This document shows, piece after piece, positions 10,301 through 21,549 of a stretch of DNA of 64,000 nucleotides. The position numbers and the translations under genes are program-made. How positions within the stretch are numbered: position 1 is the first letter of the stretch; the number at the start of each line of letters is the position of its first letter. Source of the DNA: Epiperipatus broadwayi. Taxonomy: Eukaryota; Onychophora; Udeonychophora; Euonychophora; Peripatidae. The DNA is taken from assembly GCA_028023455.1 (NCBI GenBank), contig JAQFVV010012531.1, positions 2,808,340 through 2,872,339 on the forward strand, read 5' to 3'. The notes beneath the pieces were generated by a model, which saw nothing but the letters and a program-made list of their open reading frames with translations, did not search any database and was not told the DNA's origin.

Positions 10301-10429
10301 GAGTAGGAACTAGATAAAGATTTTATGAACAAATCTTCTTGCATCCATTGATTACTCTGGCTTGCACTGAGTGGCACTACTGTAGGAAGAGTTTTGCCTG
10401 TTTTAATTTGATAAATAGTTTGAATGATG

Positions 10430-11070
10430 TTATTACTGAAACCAAATCATACTGGTAAAAAGGCCAATTAAGCAATTTATAGAATGATTAATTATTAAGT
10501 ACTGTTGCTTAAAAAGTGAATTTAATGAAATATATATCAATTTTCATATCCCACTCCACATCTTTCTGATAACTATAACTAGCATTGCAAGATCAACAAG
10601 GAAGAAAAAAGATTTTTAAAATATTCCACTGACCAAATAAAGATTTCTCAATATTAATTAATGAGCATAAAGAGGCATCCAAAATGAACCACAAAAAAAT
10701 AATTAAACAGTTTGCAAATACAAAGATAGAAAAAAAAATTTGATCAAGTGATATAATTAATATGTGTTACAAGAATAACTTCCATGTTTTTGCAACTTAA
10801 AAGCATTTTTTTTTAAATTATAATTTTGGATAATATATTGATTAGCAAGCTATGTCTAAAAAAATATCTTAAATTTATTTAAATTGGCTCTTAATATGAA
10901 TTCCAATCAACATTCCTTAGAAGCTATCATCACTTTTTTTCCTTAATGTCTATAGACAAATATAGGAAATTTAAAAATAAATATTAATTATAATTTCTAA
11001 CAATATAATATTATGATGCAAGAATAGAAAAAAAATGAAAGATTAAAAGATGGAGAGCATCATGCATCTG
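10430..11070. other. No gene seen
   Basis: AT-rich, with no recognisable family. Confidence 0.4.
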
Positions 11071-11078
11071 TAGGAAAA

Positions 11079-11595
11079 TGATTAGTAATAATCATTATTG
11101 TATTTATCTGAAATGGATGGTGTCAATGTTGTGAGTGGAGGAAGTTTGGTAATGGTAAATGAAAATGTAACAAATTACTTTAGATAAATACTTTTCATAT
11201 AATAAAGATATATACGAGAGATAGTGACCTGGGCCAACTGATGAATGCTGGTTCAGCACGAAATGCACCTTGGGGGTCATTTGTCTTTTATTAGATCTTT
11301 ATTTAAGTGAATTTAAAAAGAATGGGGAAGTATGGAGGTGTGTATTATATCTATAAGATATTACACATGGGAAAGAGAAAGGTTAATAATTCCGTGTGTG
11401 TAAAATAAATAAAAAATCATATATATTAATCTTTAACTGAGGTTTAAATGTTATATCTGTGCTAGAGATAATCTCTAGTTTCGAAAATGATTAGTAATAA
11501 TCATTAATGTATTTATCTGAAATGGATGACGTCAAAGTTGTGAGTGGAGGAAGTTTGACAATGGTAAATGAAAATGTAACAATATTACAGAACTA
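11079..11595 (+). repeat. R-type HHR between 110 bp direct repeats (about 400 bp period)
   Basis: Bases about 11079-11190 and 11479-11585 are near-identical direct repeats (GAAAATGATTAGTAATAATC, then GTGAGTGGAGGAAGTTTG, AATGGTAAATGAAAATGTAAC). The HHR at 11219-11286 lies in the sequence between them. This is what one and a quarter copies of a tandem 400 bp unit would look like, or the pseudo-LTR arrangement of PLEs. Sequences beyond the ribozyme do not match the other R copies, so the ribozyme is shared but the carrier differs. Confidence 0.7.
11219..11286 (+). ncRNA. Hammerhead ribozyme R1 (core intact, cleavage triplet altered)
   Basis: Outer stem AGATAGTGACC pairs with GGTCATTTGTCT (one bulge, wobbles). 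Inner stem CCAA/TTGG flanks the core CTGATGA. Stem II TGCTG-GTT-CAGCA is followed by GAAA, and stem III is minimal. In the register fixed by the inner stem the bases before the cut are ACC, so U16.1 is C and the cleavage triplet is not NUH. The fold is therefore convincing but activity is doubtful. Outer-stem bases covary with copy 23037 (GACC/GGTC here, GATC-type in the family consensus). Confidence 0.75.
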
Positions 11596-11924
11596 TTTGA
11601 GCTTTATTAAATTTGAAGTGTATATTAAAAATGAAATGAAATAATTTCTACTTTAACAAAGAATGTTTAGTGATCATTCTTGTATTTACATTTAAATGGT
11701 TTACATTAAAAAAGATTTTTGTAATATACATTGAAAAGATTTCTTATTTTCAAAATATCACATATTAGTAAATAGGAAAAATAAGAGTCATAGATCACAT
11801 GACCAAATTCTCTTAAGCTTGTAAGATATAATCAATGAGCAATGCCAATTGCTCAACAAGCTTTGTGATAAATGCTTAGCCAGAGAAAGCATTTAAAATA
11901 TCTCTGTAAGGAACCCGCCCCCAA

Positions 11925-11965
11925 CCTCTGACCATGGTTTCATGCTTTGGCACTCCTCAGAGAGG
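11925..11965 (-). ncRNA. Hammerhead ribozyme D1 (core intact)
   Basis: Minus strand: inner stem CCTCT/AGAGG perfect, core CTGAGGA, stem II GTGC-CAAA-GCAT, GAAA, three-pair stem III (ACC/GGT, loop AT) and triplet GTC. Cut expected between the complements of 11930 and 11929. All invariant positions are present. Stem I, stem II and stem III sequences differ from A and B, which makes this an independent confirmation of the fold. Confidence 0.87.
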
Positions 11966-12344
11966 CTTTAGGATAGCTTCAGACACTAGATCTAAAAATA
12001 CCAACCCAAATCCAGCATTTATCTAAAAGTTATCTATTGAGTGGAAAATCTGAAATTTTCAGACACCTACATGTCTTCAAACCCAGTTATCTAACGTAAA
12101 GAGCTATATGGGGCTGAGAGATCTTTAGACATACCATATATTAGTAGTCTTAGCAATATAACATCAAATAAGACTTAAGGCAGAGACTATAAATAGTCAA
12201 AATAAGAGTCATAGACCACATGACCCAATTCTCTTAAGCTTGTAAGATATAATCAATGAGCATTGCCAATTGCTCAATAAGCTTTGTGATAAATGCTTAG
12301 CCAGAGAAAGCATGTAAAATATCTCTGTCAGGAACCCCCCCCCA

Positions 12345-12386
12345 ACATCTTACCATGGTTTCATGCTTTGACACTCCTCAGAGAGG
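12345..12386 (-). ncRNA. Hammerhead ribozyme D2 (triplet GTA, weakened stem I)
   Basis: Core CTGAGGA, GAAA and stem III are kept; stem II is GTGT-CAAA-GCAT. The cleavage triplet is GTA (still NUH). The 3' stem I strand has diverged so that CCTCT no longer pairs well. Probably weak or inactive. Confidence 0.72.
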
Positions 12387-12559
12387 CACTAGGGTAGCTT
12401 CAGACACTAGATCTAAAAATACCAACCCAAAATCAGCATTTATCTAAAAGTTATCTATTGAGTGGAAAATCTGAAAATTTCAGACACCTACATGTCTTCA
12501 AACCCAGCTATCCAACTCAAATAGTTATCTGGGGCTGAGAGATCTTCAGTGTCTGTTAT

Positions 12560-13700
12560 TTATTAAGATCTCTTTTTTCTTATTTTCTGAAAATAAATCC
12601 AAAGTAACAACTTTATATTCTCATCAAACTTTTCTCCTCTATTTGAGATCAAACTGACAATAATTGAGATATTCATGCTCTTTACTGAAAATATGAAACA
12701 AACTTTTGAATTTGAAACAATTGTATGAATAATGTTAACAATAATTGTTACTTTAAAAAATAATAAATTCATTTATTTTGAATATTTAAAAAAAAACACA
12801 TGAAAAAATTCTGTTTTATTTGATAAACATTTTACAAACAATAAAATATTTATAAGAAAAGAACCTTTGTACAATACATGAAACATCATAAAATAACATC
12901 ACATAATAAAATGCTTATAATCTTATTCTGAAAATTAATCTAGAAATTATTTTAAGTAAACCTAAAAAATCACTATAGATAGAACAAATATTTTAATCAC
13001 CACAACAATTCTTTATGTTAGCAAGAATCAAACAATGTACTTTTAGTTTAAAAATATATGCAATCTAGGTCTATGAATAGTCTCTTTTTATGAGGCCAAA
13101 TGAGTAAATTCTATCCTTGTTTATATTGTATTCACAAAACTTTTGAAAAGAGTAGCAATTTTCTTATATACATTTTATTTCAATAAGTGAAAAAAAAACT
13201 TAACTGGAGTTTCAAAAAGCTTTCCTTCTTGCAGCTTGTCTTGGATTTTTTTTGAAATTTTAAATAGTAAATTATATTTGAGAATATTTTATATTTATAT
13301 ATAAGAAAGATGTTTTCCAGGTTCATCCATATTGCACTAATGTTTCAGATGAATAGTATCTGCCATCAACTGGTTAAAAATATTTAATATGTTATAGAAG
13401 TGCCATAAGAAACAAAATTAAATTGGCTATCTGGTAATAATAATACCAACAATAATAAAAAAAATTAATTTGAAGGGAGTGATAGTAAATAATGTGGAGC
13501 AAATTTGCCATTGATTTGACAATGGTTTTTCTTTAAAAAAAATTCCAAATGGAAATAATTGAAATATATTATCATGTTTGTTGATGCAGTTCTTTCTGTT
13601 AAGAATCTTAATAGTCATTCAATTTGTTTTTGGTGATGAGTATTACATTTGGATAGGATCTTGATGTTGAAAAAATTTATAATGTGATTAACTACTATAA
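12560..13700. other. No gene seen
   Basis: AT-rich. The open frames at 12563-12772 and 13427-13618 (minus) are short, hydrophobic and unrecognised. Confidence 0.4.
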
Positions 13701-13705
13701 CATGG

Positions 13706-14052
13706 AGGAAGAATACTGGTAGTTTTCAGTTATGCAAACTGTGGCCACTAAGTGATGCTGCAAAACCACCAAGAAGCCTGCAAGTGATAAATTTCTATAC
13801 AAAAATGGCTGAAATTGATGAAAAATTAAAATGCCTAAGGCAAAACATCAAAAGTAAGTAAAAAATCCAAGTAAAAAATTTAGCCTAAGGCCAATCAAGT
13901 GAAAAAAAACCACATGAAATACTACATTAAAATGCTATGTAAATTTTAAAAAAGTACACACACACACACACAAAATTGGTAAAAATACATTAAAAATGAA
14001 ATGCTGAAATTGCCACAGTATGCATAACCAAAAACTACCATCCAGAATACTA
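13706..14052. mobile_element. MITE-like element with long inverted ends
   Basis: AATACTGGTAGTTTTCAGTTA-type sequence at about 13710 is the inverted counterpart of the block ending GGTAGTTTTTGG (reverse complement) at about 14050. The next bases, ATGCAAACTGTGGCC against TTGCCACAGTATGCAT, continue the pairing. The interior holds two GCCTAAGGC-type blocks (about 13833 and 13883) and a CA run. There is no coding capacity. Superfamily unknown. Confidence 0.65.
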
Positions 14053-14059
14053 GTTATGA

Positions 14060-14955
14060 TGAATGCTATTTTACTTCATAAATATCTTCATCTCTCCCAT
14101 TCTGATGTAATAATTATTCATATTCCCAAAATAAATGATAATTGCAATTATAGTGTACATAATTAAACATTACATATTTTAGCATTTTCTGTTTTGAAAT
14201 TGTTAATTTCTGTCCAATGTAAAATACATTTATAATGTAAGCCAGCAATATGTTATTTTATATTGAATAAGAGTTAATAATCTCTAATGTTATATTGGAA
14301 ATATAATATAAAATCTGTATTGTTTGTTTGCATAATTTCCAATTAAATTGCTAGCCAAAATCAAATTAAAAAATTTACAATCAATGTTTTCTTTTCTAAA
14401 ACAGATTTCTCAAATATAAAAGAACCTAACACAAACATTAGAGTATCACCATCTCACAGTTTCAATTCACATTCCAATCATCTTTAACATCATAAGAACT
14501 TATAAGCAAATTAGTAACTTCAGAATCACAAATCTTTACTAAAAGAGATTTCTTTAATTCTTTTTTTTATTCTTTTCAAAGAAGACATCATTAGCTTGCA
14601 TTTCTTTTACAAATATATAATGTAGAACTAAGATATTTATTTTTTTACTCCAGTTTTATAAATTGTCACTGTTTCTTTTAAACACAAATCAGTTTGATCT
14701 ATATATATATATATATTATCTTGTAAGAAGATAAATAATACAAACAACTCCAGGAATGGTATTTGCATTAATGCTCTTTTTTGTATTATTCAATAAATTT
14801 CCATCAGCTATTCCAAAAATATTATAATTTCTTCTAAAAACCAAACAAATTTTGGTAGGCTATTCTGGAGAATGATTATTGCTATATTAAGACTTGCTGT
14901 TAATGTAGCTTTATTGCTACTGTAGCTATTTTATTAATACTACTATTATGACTAA
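14060..14955. other. No gene seen
   Basis: AT-rich; a TA microsatellite at about 14700-14716. No repeat family recognised. Confidence 0.4.
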
Positions 14956-14964
14956 TACCAAAAT

Positions 14965-15970
14965 ACATAGCAAAACACCCAGAGTTTATATATGCTCGTT
15001 ATGTTGAAGATGTGTCTGTGGCAGCCATGAAAAATACGATAACATATTCAAAGTGAAATGCAACAGCATACCAATCTAATTATTAATACAATTTGGGAAA
15101 ATAAAAGGAAAGGAGTAACTTATTTGGACTTAAAATTACAAAGAGAAGGCAGAGCAATAAACTACACCATGATTATTAAACCATTTGAAGTTAAAGATTG
15201 CATCCATCCCAATTCTCCTAAATCTCATAATTTTACAGGTTTGAATGCTTTTCTGTTTAGAAATTCATATTTATGTAAATTTGAGGTGGACAAAAAAAAA
15301 ACATTAATAGTTATATTAACGATTTGTTAAAAACAGGTTTCAAATATAAAACCATCACTAGAAAGATCAAACAATTTTATAGAAAAACAGCAAATAATGC
15401 CTAAAAGAAGGAACTTCCCCTTTTTACCCTTCCTTATATCACTAAAGTGTCAAATTGACTAAGTAAAATCTTATCAGACAAATTTACAATAAGTTTTCAT
15501 ACACCCACCAATACTAACAGACTTTTTAACAACACAAAGGATAAAATTGACCTCACCCAAACACCTCAAGTTGTCTATAGCATGATCTGCCATCAGCCCA
15601 GATGCCAGGCCATATATTATGGGGAGATGAATACAACAAATAACAACAGAGCTGGTCAACACATGTACGCATATAAAAGGGCACAGAAGAACAATGACAA
15701 CATTTCTTGAACATCTAAAAAAGACTGGCCATGACTTCATTCCCTCCAACTCCAAAATTGTGTGTATAGAAACAAACAACTGTAAAAGAAAAAATAAAAG
15801 TATATTTTATTAATGGCAACAATAATGCAATAAACAGATATGACACTTGCTTCGATATTTCTAAAAAATGGACAGCTTAACTCATTTGCATTAAGACTAA
15901 TACAAACAATACTGCAGTTTTCAATATGGCTATGATTATGAGGCATACGAGACTTGAAAGCGCTGAGTCT
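14965..15970 (+). pseudogene. Penelope-like element relic (RT end plus GIY-YIG endonuclease)
   Basis: PLEs encode a reverse transcriptase related to telomerase fused to a GIY-YIG nuclease. Here the RT catalytic block reads ARYVEDVSVA (YVED at 15000-15011, where YVDD is expected, so the first catalytic aspartate is glutamate). After a frame change, 15058-15330 encodes the post-RT thumb/linker, with TYLDLKLQREG, INYTMIIKPFE and IHPNSPKSHNFTG. After further breaks, 15570-15740 gives the GIY-YIG part: VVYSMICHQPRC, AIYYGE, then a basic QHMYAYK stretch and KKTGHDFI. The GACTTGAAAGCGCTGAG motif near 15953 is also found at the end of the PLE piece at 59.1 kb. Several frameshifts and stops make it a pseudogene. 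Only the 3' half is present. Confidence 0.85.
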
Positions 15971-16348
15971 TAACTGTGTGATTAATATTTTTCAGGTGTA
16001 TAGCTTTTGCAACTTGCATATCATATGAGCTTCATAGATTATGACTAATAATAATGTAATTATATTAAAAATCTTCATTATTTTCTAATACCTGTGAATG
16101 AGTTATAGAAGTTATTGGGAAAATTACTCTATGTATATACTAGTAAAAGACAACAAGGATGGGTGAACTTAAACAAATAAGCAGTGAGTTGTATCAATTG
16201 AAACTAGAATGAATCTACTGTTTTTAATTCTGTTCATTAGCACTTTGGCAATATCGTCTTCATTCTCATAAAGATTTCATTTTTTATATTGTATAAAAAT
16301 GGAGATCCAGAAGCAGAGCAAAAAAAGCGTATACATGTTTAATTTATC

Positions 16349-16973
16349 TGTTATGTTTGACTGAAAAGTGTGTGTGCGCATATATTTGTAAATAAAGTTT
16401 TAAGGGTGTGTGGATGTGAATATAAAAATTGGTCGATAATAAATACCTCTAGTAAACATAGACATGCAGAACATTAAAGATATGCAAAGATGTAGAATTA
16501 ACCAAAATATATGCTAAATTTCAAAGTATGCAAATGGAACTAATTATGGATATTAAGTGATGCCAAATAAAAGTTGCAGAACCAGTCACATGTTGTTGTG
16601 TTAAAGTGTGATAATAAAGTATTGCAATGCTGATTGAAGAAGTGTGGTTATGGAAATTTTCCAATGTAGCAGTATAACAGTATGCGCTAAAGAAGACTGT
16701 GCATGCAGAGATTAGTGCAATAAAGTGTACAATCTAATACAGAAATCAGAGACTGCAAGAACATTCTCAACTTTATCTGCAAAAATATTAATGTTATCAA
16801 CCAGCCAGAAAAATATTAAAATACTAAGACATTTACTAATTTATTATAAACACACATATATGGAGTAAATAAACTTTAGGTGTTACGTATAAGTTTTGTA
16901 TTGCATATATATTTTAAATAAATATTAATGCTTTTACAGCTGACTCATGTCAATATTGCCCCTGTATAAAGCA
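16349..16973 (+). repeat. 5' LTR of gypsy-1
   Basis: Begins TGTTATG and ends AGCA. It shares long blocks with 20938-21542 (AGACATGCAGAACATTAAAG, GCATGCAGAGATTAGTGCA, TTATCTGCAAAAATATTA, CAACCAGCCAGAAA). The boundaries come from these matches and the TG...CA rule; a shift of a few bases is possible. Confidence 0.82.
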
Positions 16974-17279
16974 ACCAGAGCCAAATGGCACACATAACTT
17001 GTTTAAAGAAGCAGAATGGTACAAATATCAAATGAAAGAACTTTGACTTTGAAAAAAAATAAATTGTGCACCTCAACTGTTTGTGATATTAGGTGGATAA
17101 TAGTAGTTTAGGATTAATTTAAAAAAGAAAAAAAAACAATTATGTCAATGTAAAATAGAATGACAGATATATATTGTTCATGTTGAATGATATATTATTA
17201 TTAACAATATTGTGACTAATAAATTAAAAGTTGCAACACTCATGTGGAAGCAGGAAAAAACATCCTATAAATAGCCAAT

Positions 17280-20200
17280 CATCTTTATGATCCAAAAATA
17301 TTTGAAGAATTATCATATGAAGATCTAGCACAGAAATTAAGCTTGCACTTCAACTCATATACATTGAAACATATAGTGCATTTACATTTTAGACACAGAT
17401 TCCAGTCACCACAGGATAATATACATGAGGACAATCTATTATTGCTTATCTTAGGAAAAGAATGTGAATTTAAAGCTGAGTTAGAAGACATGCTACTAGA
17501 CCAATTACTATGGAGTATGAATAATAAAGCTCAGACAAATAATACTCAATGAAACAGTGATTATTGAGCTATTGAAAAAGAAATATCATACAAAATCATC
17601 ATTGAAAATGTGACAGAATTTAAAAGTATGGCAGAAGTTACTAAACCAAATACAGCAGTAAAGAAAGTGCAGACATAATAGAGGATACCTACATGTATTA
17701 ATGTTATACATGTAGAGTTTCGAACGTCATTTTCTTTACATTTGCATAAGTAAACAGAAAAAGTCTAAAGAAGATTTATGACCAAACAATATTTTGAGGG
17801 GAAGAATTAATAGAGGTCTAACAAATATTAAGAAAATAAAAGAAAGCAATGAAACTTGCATTTATTGGATGTAAAAAATCTGGGAGCAAAAAATCTGAAT
17901 GAAAATAGATAATGGTTCAAATGTGTCTCTTTTCTCACAAAGTGATTGGATAGCCAGTAAAAGAGAATGTAAAAATATACCAATCAAGAAAACAGAGTTT
18001 GTTGCAAGAGATGTAAATGGAAACTGAATTGACATCAAAGGAATTGTGTAACAGTAACATTGGAAATCAACAGGAGAGTAAAAAAATTATATTAAAGAAT
18101 TTGAGCCTGATATTAGTATGTAATTAATTGCCTTAAACCTCTTGAAAGAGTTTCCATTTAGAATTTGAAATCCAGAATAAATTTTCACAGATGCTCAAAT
18201 CATATCTAAAAGAGTTGAAGATGCAACCAATAGACATTGAATTAATTAAAAATGCTCAGTCTGTTATTTGCAAACCAAGAAAAATACTATTTGCTCTGAA
18301 ACCCAAAGCAGAAAAAGCACAAGTCAAAATAAGTATAATTTCACTGATAGAAAAGTCTGCTTGGATGACACTCATAATGATAAATTCCTAAACCTGATGA
18401 GATAGTGTGTTTGAAGAGACTATTTTGTATCTTCTGTTAACATGAATATAAATAAAAAAGCTTATGCTGTACTAAGTGGAAAAGAGACTTAAACTTTTAT
18501 TACAAAAGATTTCCTTTTTTGCTAAAATAGTATTGCAGTTGGCATTACAGCTGAGCTCTTAGCTTTCAATATGCTTATGGGATTGTTCAAACTGTCATAT
18601 AAAATAACATTAACTATGAAAAAACAAAATGGATAGTTTATTGAAAGAAATAGAAGGAGATATACCCTATTCACATAACAATCTGATAATTGTGAATATG
18701 TAAAGTGAGCTGTGAAAGATGTCTACACTGTATAAAGAAGGCTTGAAAAATTTGGAGCTCAGCTTAACAGTAAGAAGTGTATATGTTCTACCAAAAAAAA
18801 AACAAAATTCCTTAGACATATTATGAATAAGGAAAAGCATCTAACTGGTAAAAGTTAGAGCAGTAAAAATAATATTGAGCCAAAAAATGTCAGGGATTTG
18901 CAAAACTTTTTGGAACTGCTGAACGTTTTTGAAAATTTTCTGTAAGGCAAATCTCATATTATGACTTCACTCTATGAATTGTTAAAAAAGAAACAAAAAT
19001 GGAATTGAGGAATTAAGAAAGATGTAGCTTTTAAAAGAACTAAAATCTTGCTAATGTCAAATCATGTTCAGATATACTATCATAATAATCAACAAGTAAC
19101 AATTATGATGAAACATTACAATATGGAATTGGTGCTGTAATTTTTTATATAGGTTATGAAGGCAAATATTCTATTGCATATACATCCAGAACATTAACAG
19201 CTCCTAAGAGAAATTATAGCCAAATCAACAAAGAATCTTTAGCCATTGCATTAGCAATAAAGAAGTTTCACCAATATGCTTAATGTCATACATTTAAAAC
19301 CTATATGGGACATAAATTTCTATTGGGAATAATTGGAAAGTTTAAAACCATTCCAGACCATGATAGTCAGAAAATTTTATGTTAGATAAACATTCTAGTT
19401 TATGATTTGAATCATTATGTCTGGAAAGAAAATTACACATTACTGACTTTTATCCAGAACTCCAGATAAGCAAATATATGAGCCATGAATTACTGAAGTT
19501 AACTATATTGATTCTCTGAAATATTGAATAATATAGTAATGGCTAAATGGACAAAGTATAATTCTGGATATCAGATATTTATAAAATGGATAAAAAAATT
19601 GGGTTAAAAATGATCAAACTACATAGTTTAACTCATTTGGAATGCCCATGAGAGTCTGTCCATGTGCAATGGATGTACTTGTTGACATAATGTGTGCTGA
19701 TTCTGATTGAGGGGAAAAGTTGTATATTAGAGTTATTATATGAGGGTCATCCTGGTATAGTAAGAATGAAGGAATTAGCTCAATCTTATGCATGATAGCC
19801 TGATATGAACCACAACATAGAGTAAGCTATAGAGATATGACATGCTTGTTAGTCAGCATTGAGACCATCCACAAAATTACTGAAATTATGACTTCAAGAT
19901 GCAAGCCTTGATTACATATACACCATGCAATACCATTCCATGGATACATATTCTTAGTAGTCATTGATCTTTGTATTCAAAATGGAATAGATACTAATAG
20001 AAAGCACAATAAAAGTGTTGAATAAACTGTTTCTTACACACATGGATTTAATAGTTTCTGATAATTTAGTGCAAAATTTGTATCATGATTAGTTGAAAGA
20101 ATTTTTAATAAGAGGATATGACATATATTAACACCTCCACATTCAGAATCAAATGATTAACCAAAACGTCTGTATAACAACTGAAACTTACATTAAATAA

Positions 20201-20900
20201 AATGCAATATGCAGATATTCAAGAAGCTCTGTCTGCCACCATGTTATAATAATATTTCATACCATGTACAACTATTAGAAAGACATCTGCAGAATTGTCA
20301 ATCAAATGTCAGTTCAGAAGTGATGTGTCTTTATTGATCCTGAATAAAAAGGATAACATGGAAACTTTCCTAGAAAATATTCAAATTTAATATGAGATCT
20401 GTATAAAATATCAGTTCAGAACTGATGTCTCTACATTGATCCTGAATAAGAAAGCTAACAATTGATCCTGAATAAGAAAGCTAACAAGGTGACACATTTA
20501 GAAAATTTCAGTTTTTTTATAGGAGACACATTTTGGCTACATTATGTTAAGAAAGAAGTGGCATTCAGAAATTGTAACTAAATATTGTTAAACAATTACC
20601 TGTAATAAAATTAGTAGATGATAAAGAAGCCAGAAGACACATTGATCATATAAAAAAGCTATCTGAGTGAGCCACATGATCAAATAAATGGATAAGTGAG
20701 TTTTTCTACAGTTGATCTTTTAAAAGATAGTAAAGATAATAAAACTAATGCATTGTCTCAAACACAAGAAGAGGAGATGCATTTTAAATGAGGAAGCCAG
20801 AAATATCTGTGAACTTAAACAGCAATCAACAGATTAAAGAAAAGAAGCCAGATAAGCTAGAGAGTAAAGAAGGCTAAAAAAATTAAAAGATTATATTTAT
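17280..20900 (+). pseudogene. gypsy-1 gag-pol remains
   Basis: Read through many stops and frame changes. Gag: 17343-17550 encodes LHFRHRFQSPQ and the ELEDMLLDQLLWSMNN block typical of retrotransposon gag (compare F-x-LEDMLRDQL). RT thumb/connection: about 18730-18940 gives LNSKKCICSTKKKTKFLRH and RDLQNFLELLNVF. RNase H: 19208-19280 gives RNYSQINKESLAIALAIKKFH. Integrase zinc-binding region: about 19727-19775 gives LYEGHPGIVRMKELA. Later pieces fit the integrase core and a FHTMYNY...TSAELS-like C-terminal part. An internal duplication of an ATTGATCCTGAATAAGAAAG block lies at about 20425-20480. Non-functional. Confidence 0.82.
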
Positions 20901-20925
20901 GAGTGAATTTTGTACTATTTTTTAA

Positions 20926-20937
20926 AGTGAGAGGTTA
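20926..20937 (+). promoter_or_regulatory. Putative polypurine tract of gypsy-1
   Basis: AAAGTGAGAGG lies directly before the start of the 3' LTR, where the plus-strand primer of LTR elements is made. The tract is purine-rich apart from one T. The exact LTR start (20934-20938) is uncertain because the TTATGT motif is partly doubled. Confidence 0.5.
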
Positions 20938-21542
20938 TGTTATATGTGTGACTAAAAAGTGCGTAAATAAGATTTAAGTGTGTATGTGCATATACAAATT
21001 GGCCAGAATTAAATAAATTCACTCCAGAAAATTTAGACATGCAGAACATTAAAGATATGCAGAGATGTAGAATTTACCAAAAAATATGCAAATGCGATTA
21101 GTTATTCAAATTAAGTGATGCCAAATAAAATCTACATAACCAGCCACATCTATTGTTACAATAAAGTGTAGTATTAAAGTATTTTAATACTGTGTATAAA
21201 TGTAGCATTTTCTAGTGAAGCAATACATCAGTGTATTGGTGTGTACTAAAGTAAAGAACTGTGCATGCAGAGATTAGTGCAGTAAAATGTGCTATTTAAT
21301 ACAGGAATTAAAGAATGCAAAAATATTCTCAATTTTATCTGCAAAAATATTACTGTTATCAACCAGCCAGAAAGCTAGTAAAATACAAACACATCTACTA
21401 ATCTATTATACACACATTTATATATTTTATGAAGCATTCAACATATACATGTATAAAGAGAGAGAGTAAGTAAACTGTAGTTGTTAAGTTTTGACTAATA
21501 CCTCTACACCTGGTAGTGCCAATATTTCTCCTGTATAGAGCA
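20938..21542 (+). repeat. 3' LTR of gypsy-1
   Basis: Counterpart of 16349-16973, about 20 bp shorter, with many substitutions. Ends in AGAGCA followed by ATATC. Confidence 0.82.
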
Positions 21543-21549
21543 ATATCAA

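Larger units (their letters stand above)
9969..10417 (-). mobile_element. Family B palindromic HHR element with 14 bp TSD (opposite polarity)
   Basis: Body about 9983-10403. TAATTTGATAAATA stands at 9969-9982 and 10404-10417, a perfect 14 bp duplication. Here the complete end with GATGATCACC and GCTTGCTCAAGC is on the left, and the right edge stops in GCCTGTTT, the same terminus that forms the left edge of the 9.06 kb element. The two copies therefore share termini but are inserted in opposite polarity. The centre is shorter than in the 9.06 kb copy. Confidence 0.83.
11782..12550 (-). repeat. Family D HHR tandem dimer (421 bp period)
   Basis: Two direct monomers, beginning with ATAAGAGTCATAGA at 11781 and 12202, each contain a C(A/C)CATGACC box, a CTTAAGCTTGTAAGATATAA block, the HHR on the minus strand, and a TTTATCTAAAAGTTAT block. 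That last block and the GACA-CTACATGTCTT stretch are homologous to family A, so A and D descend from one element although their ribozyme sequences differ strongly. The second monomer is truncated near 12545. Confidence 0.83.
16344..21547 (+). mobile_element. Ty3/gypsy-like LTR retrotransposon 1 (degraded)
   Basis: About 5.2 kb with two related LTRs, gag, RT, RNase H and integrase remains in the gypsy order. The outer edges read TTATC before the 5' LTR and ATATC after the 3' LTR, a possible 5 bp duplication with one mismatch. LTR divergence is obvious by eye, so the insertion is old. Confidence 0.85.

Noticed and set aside
18388-18420. CTGATGAGATAG as a hammerhead core
   Set aside because: It lies in the gypsy-1 RT remains; no GAAA block or pairing stems.
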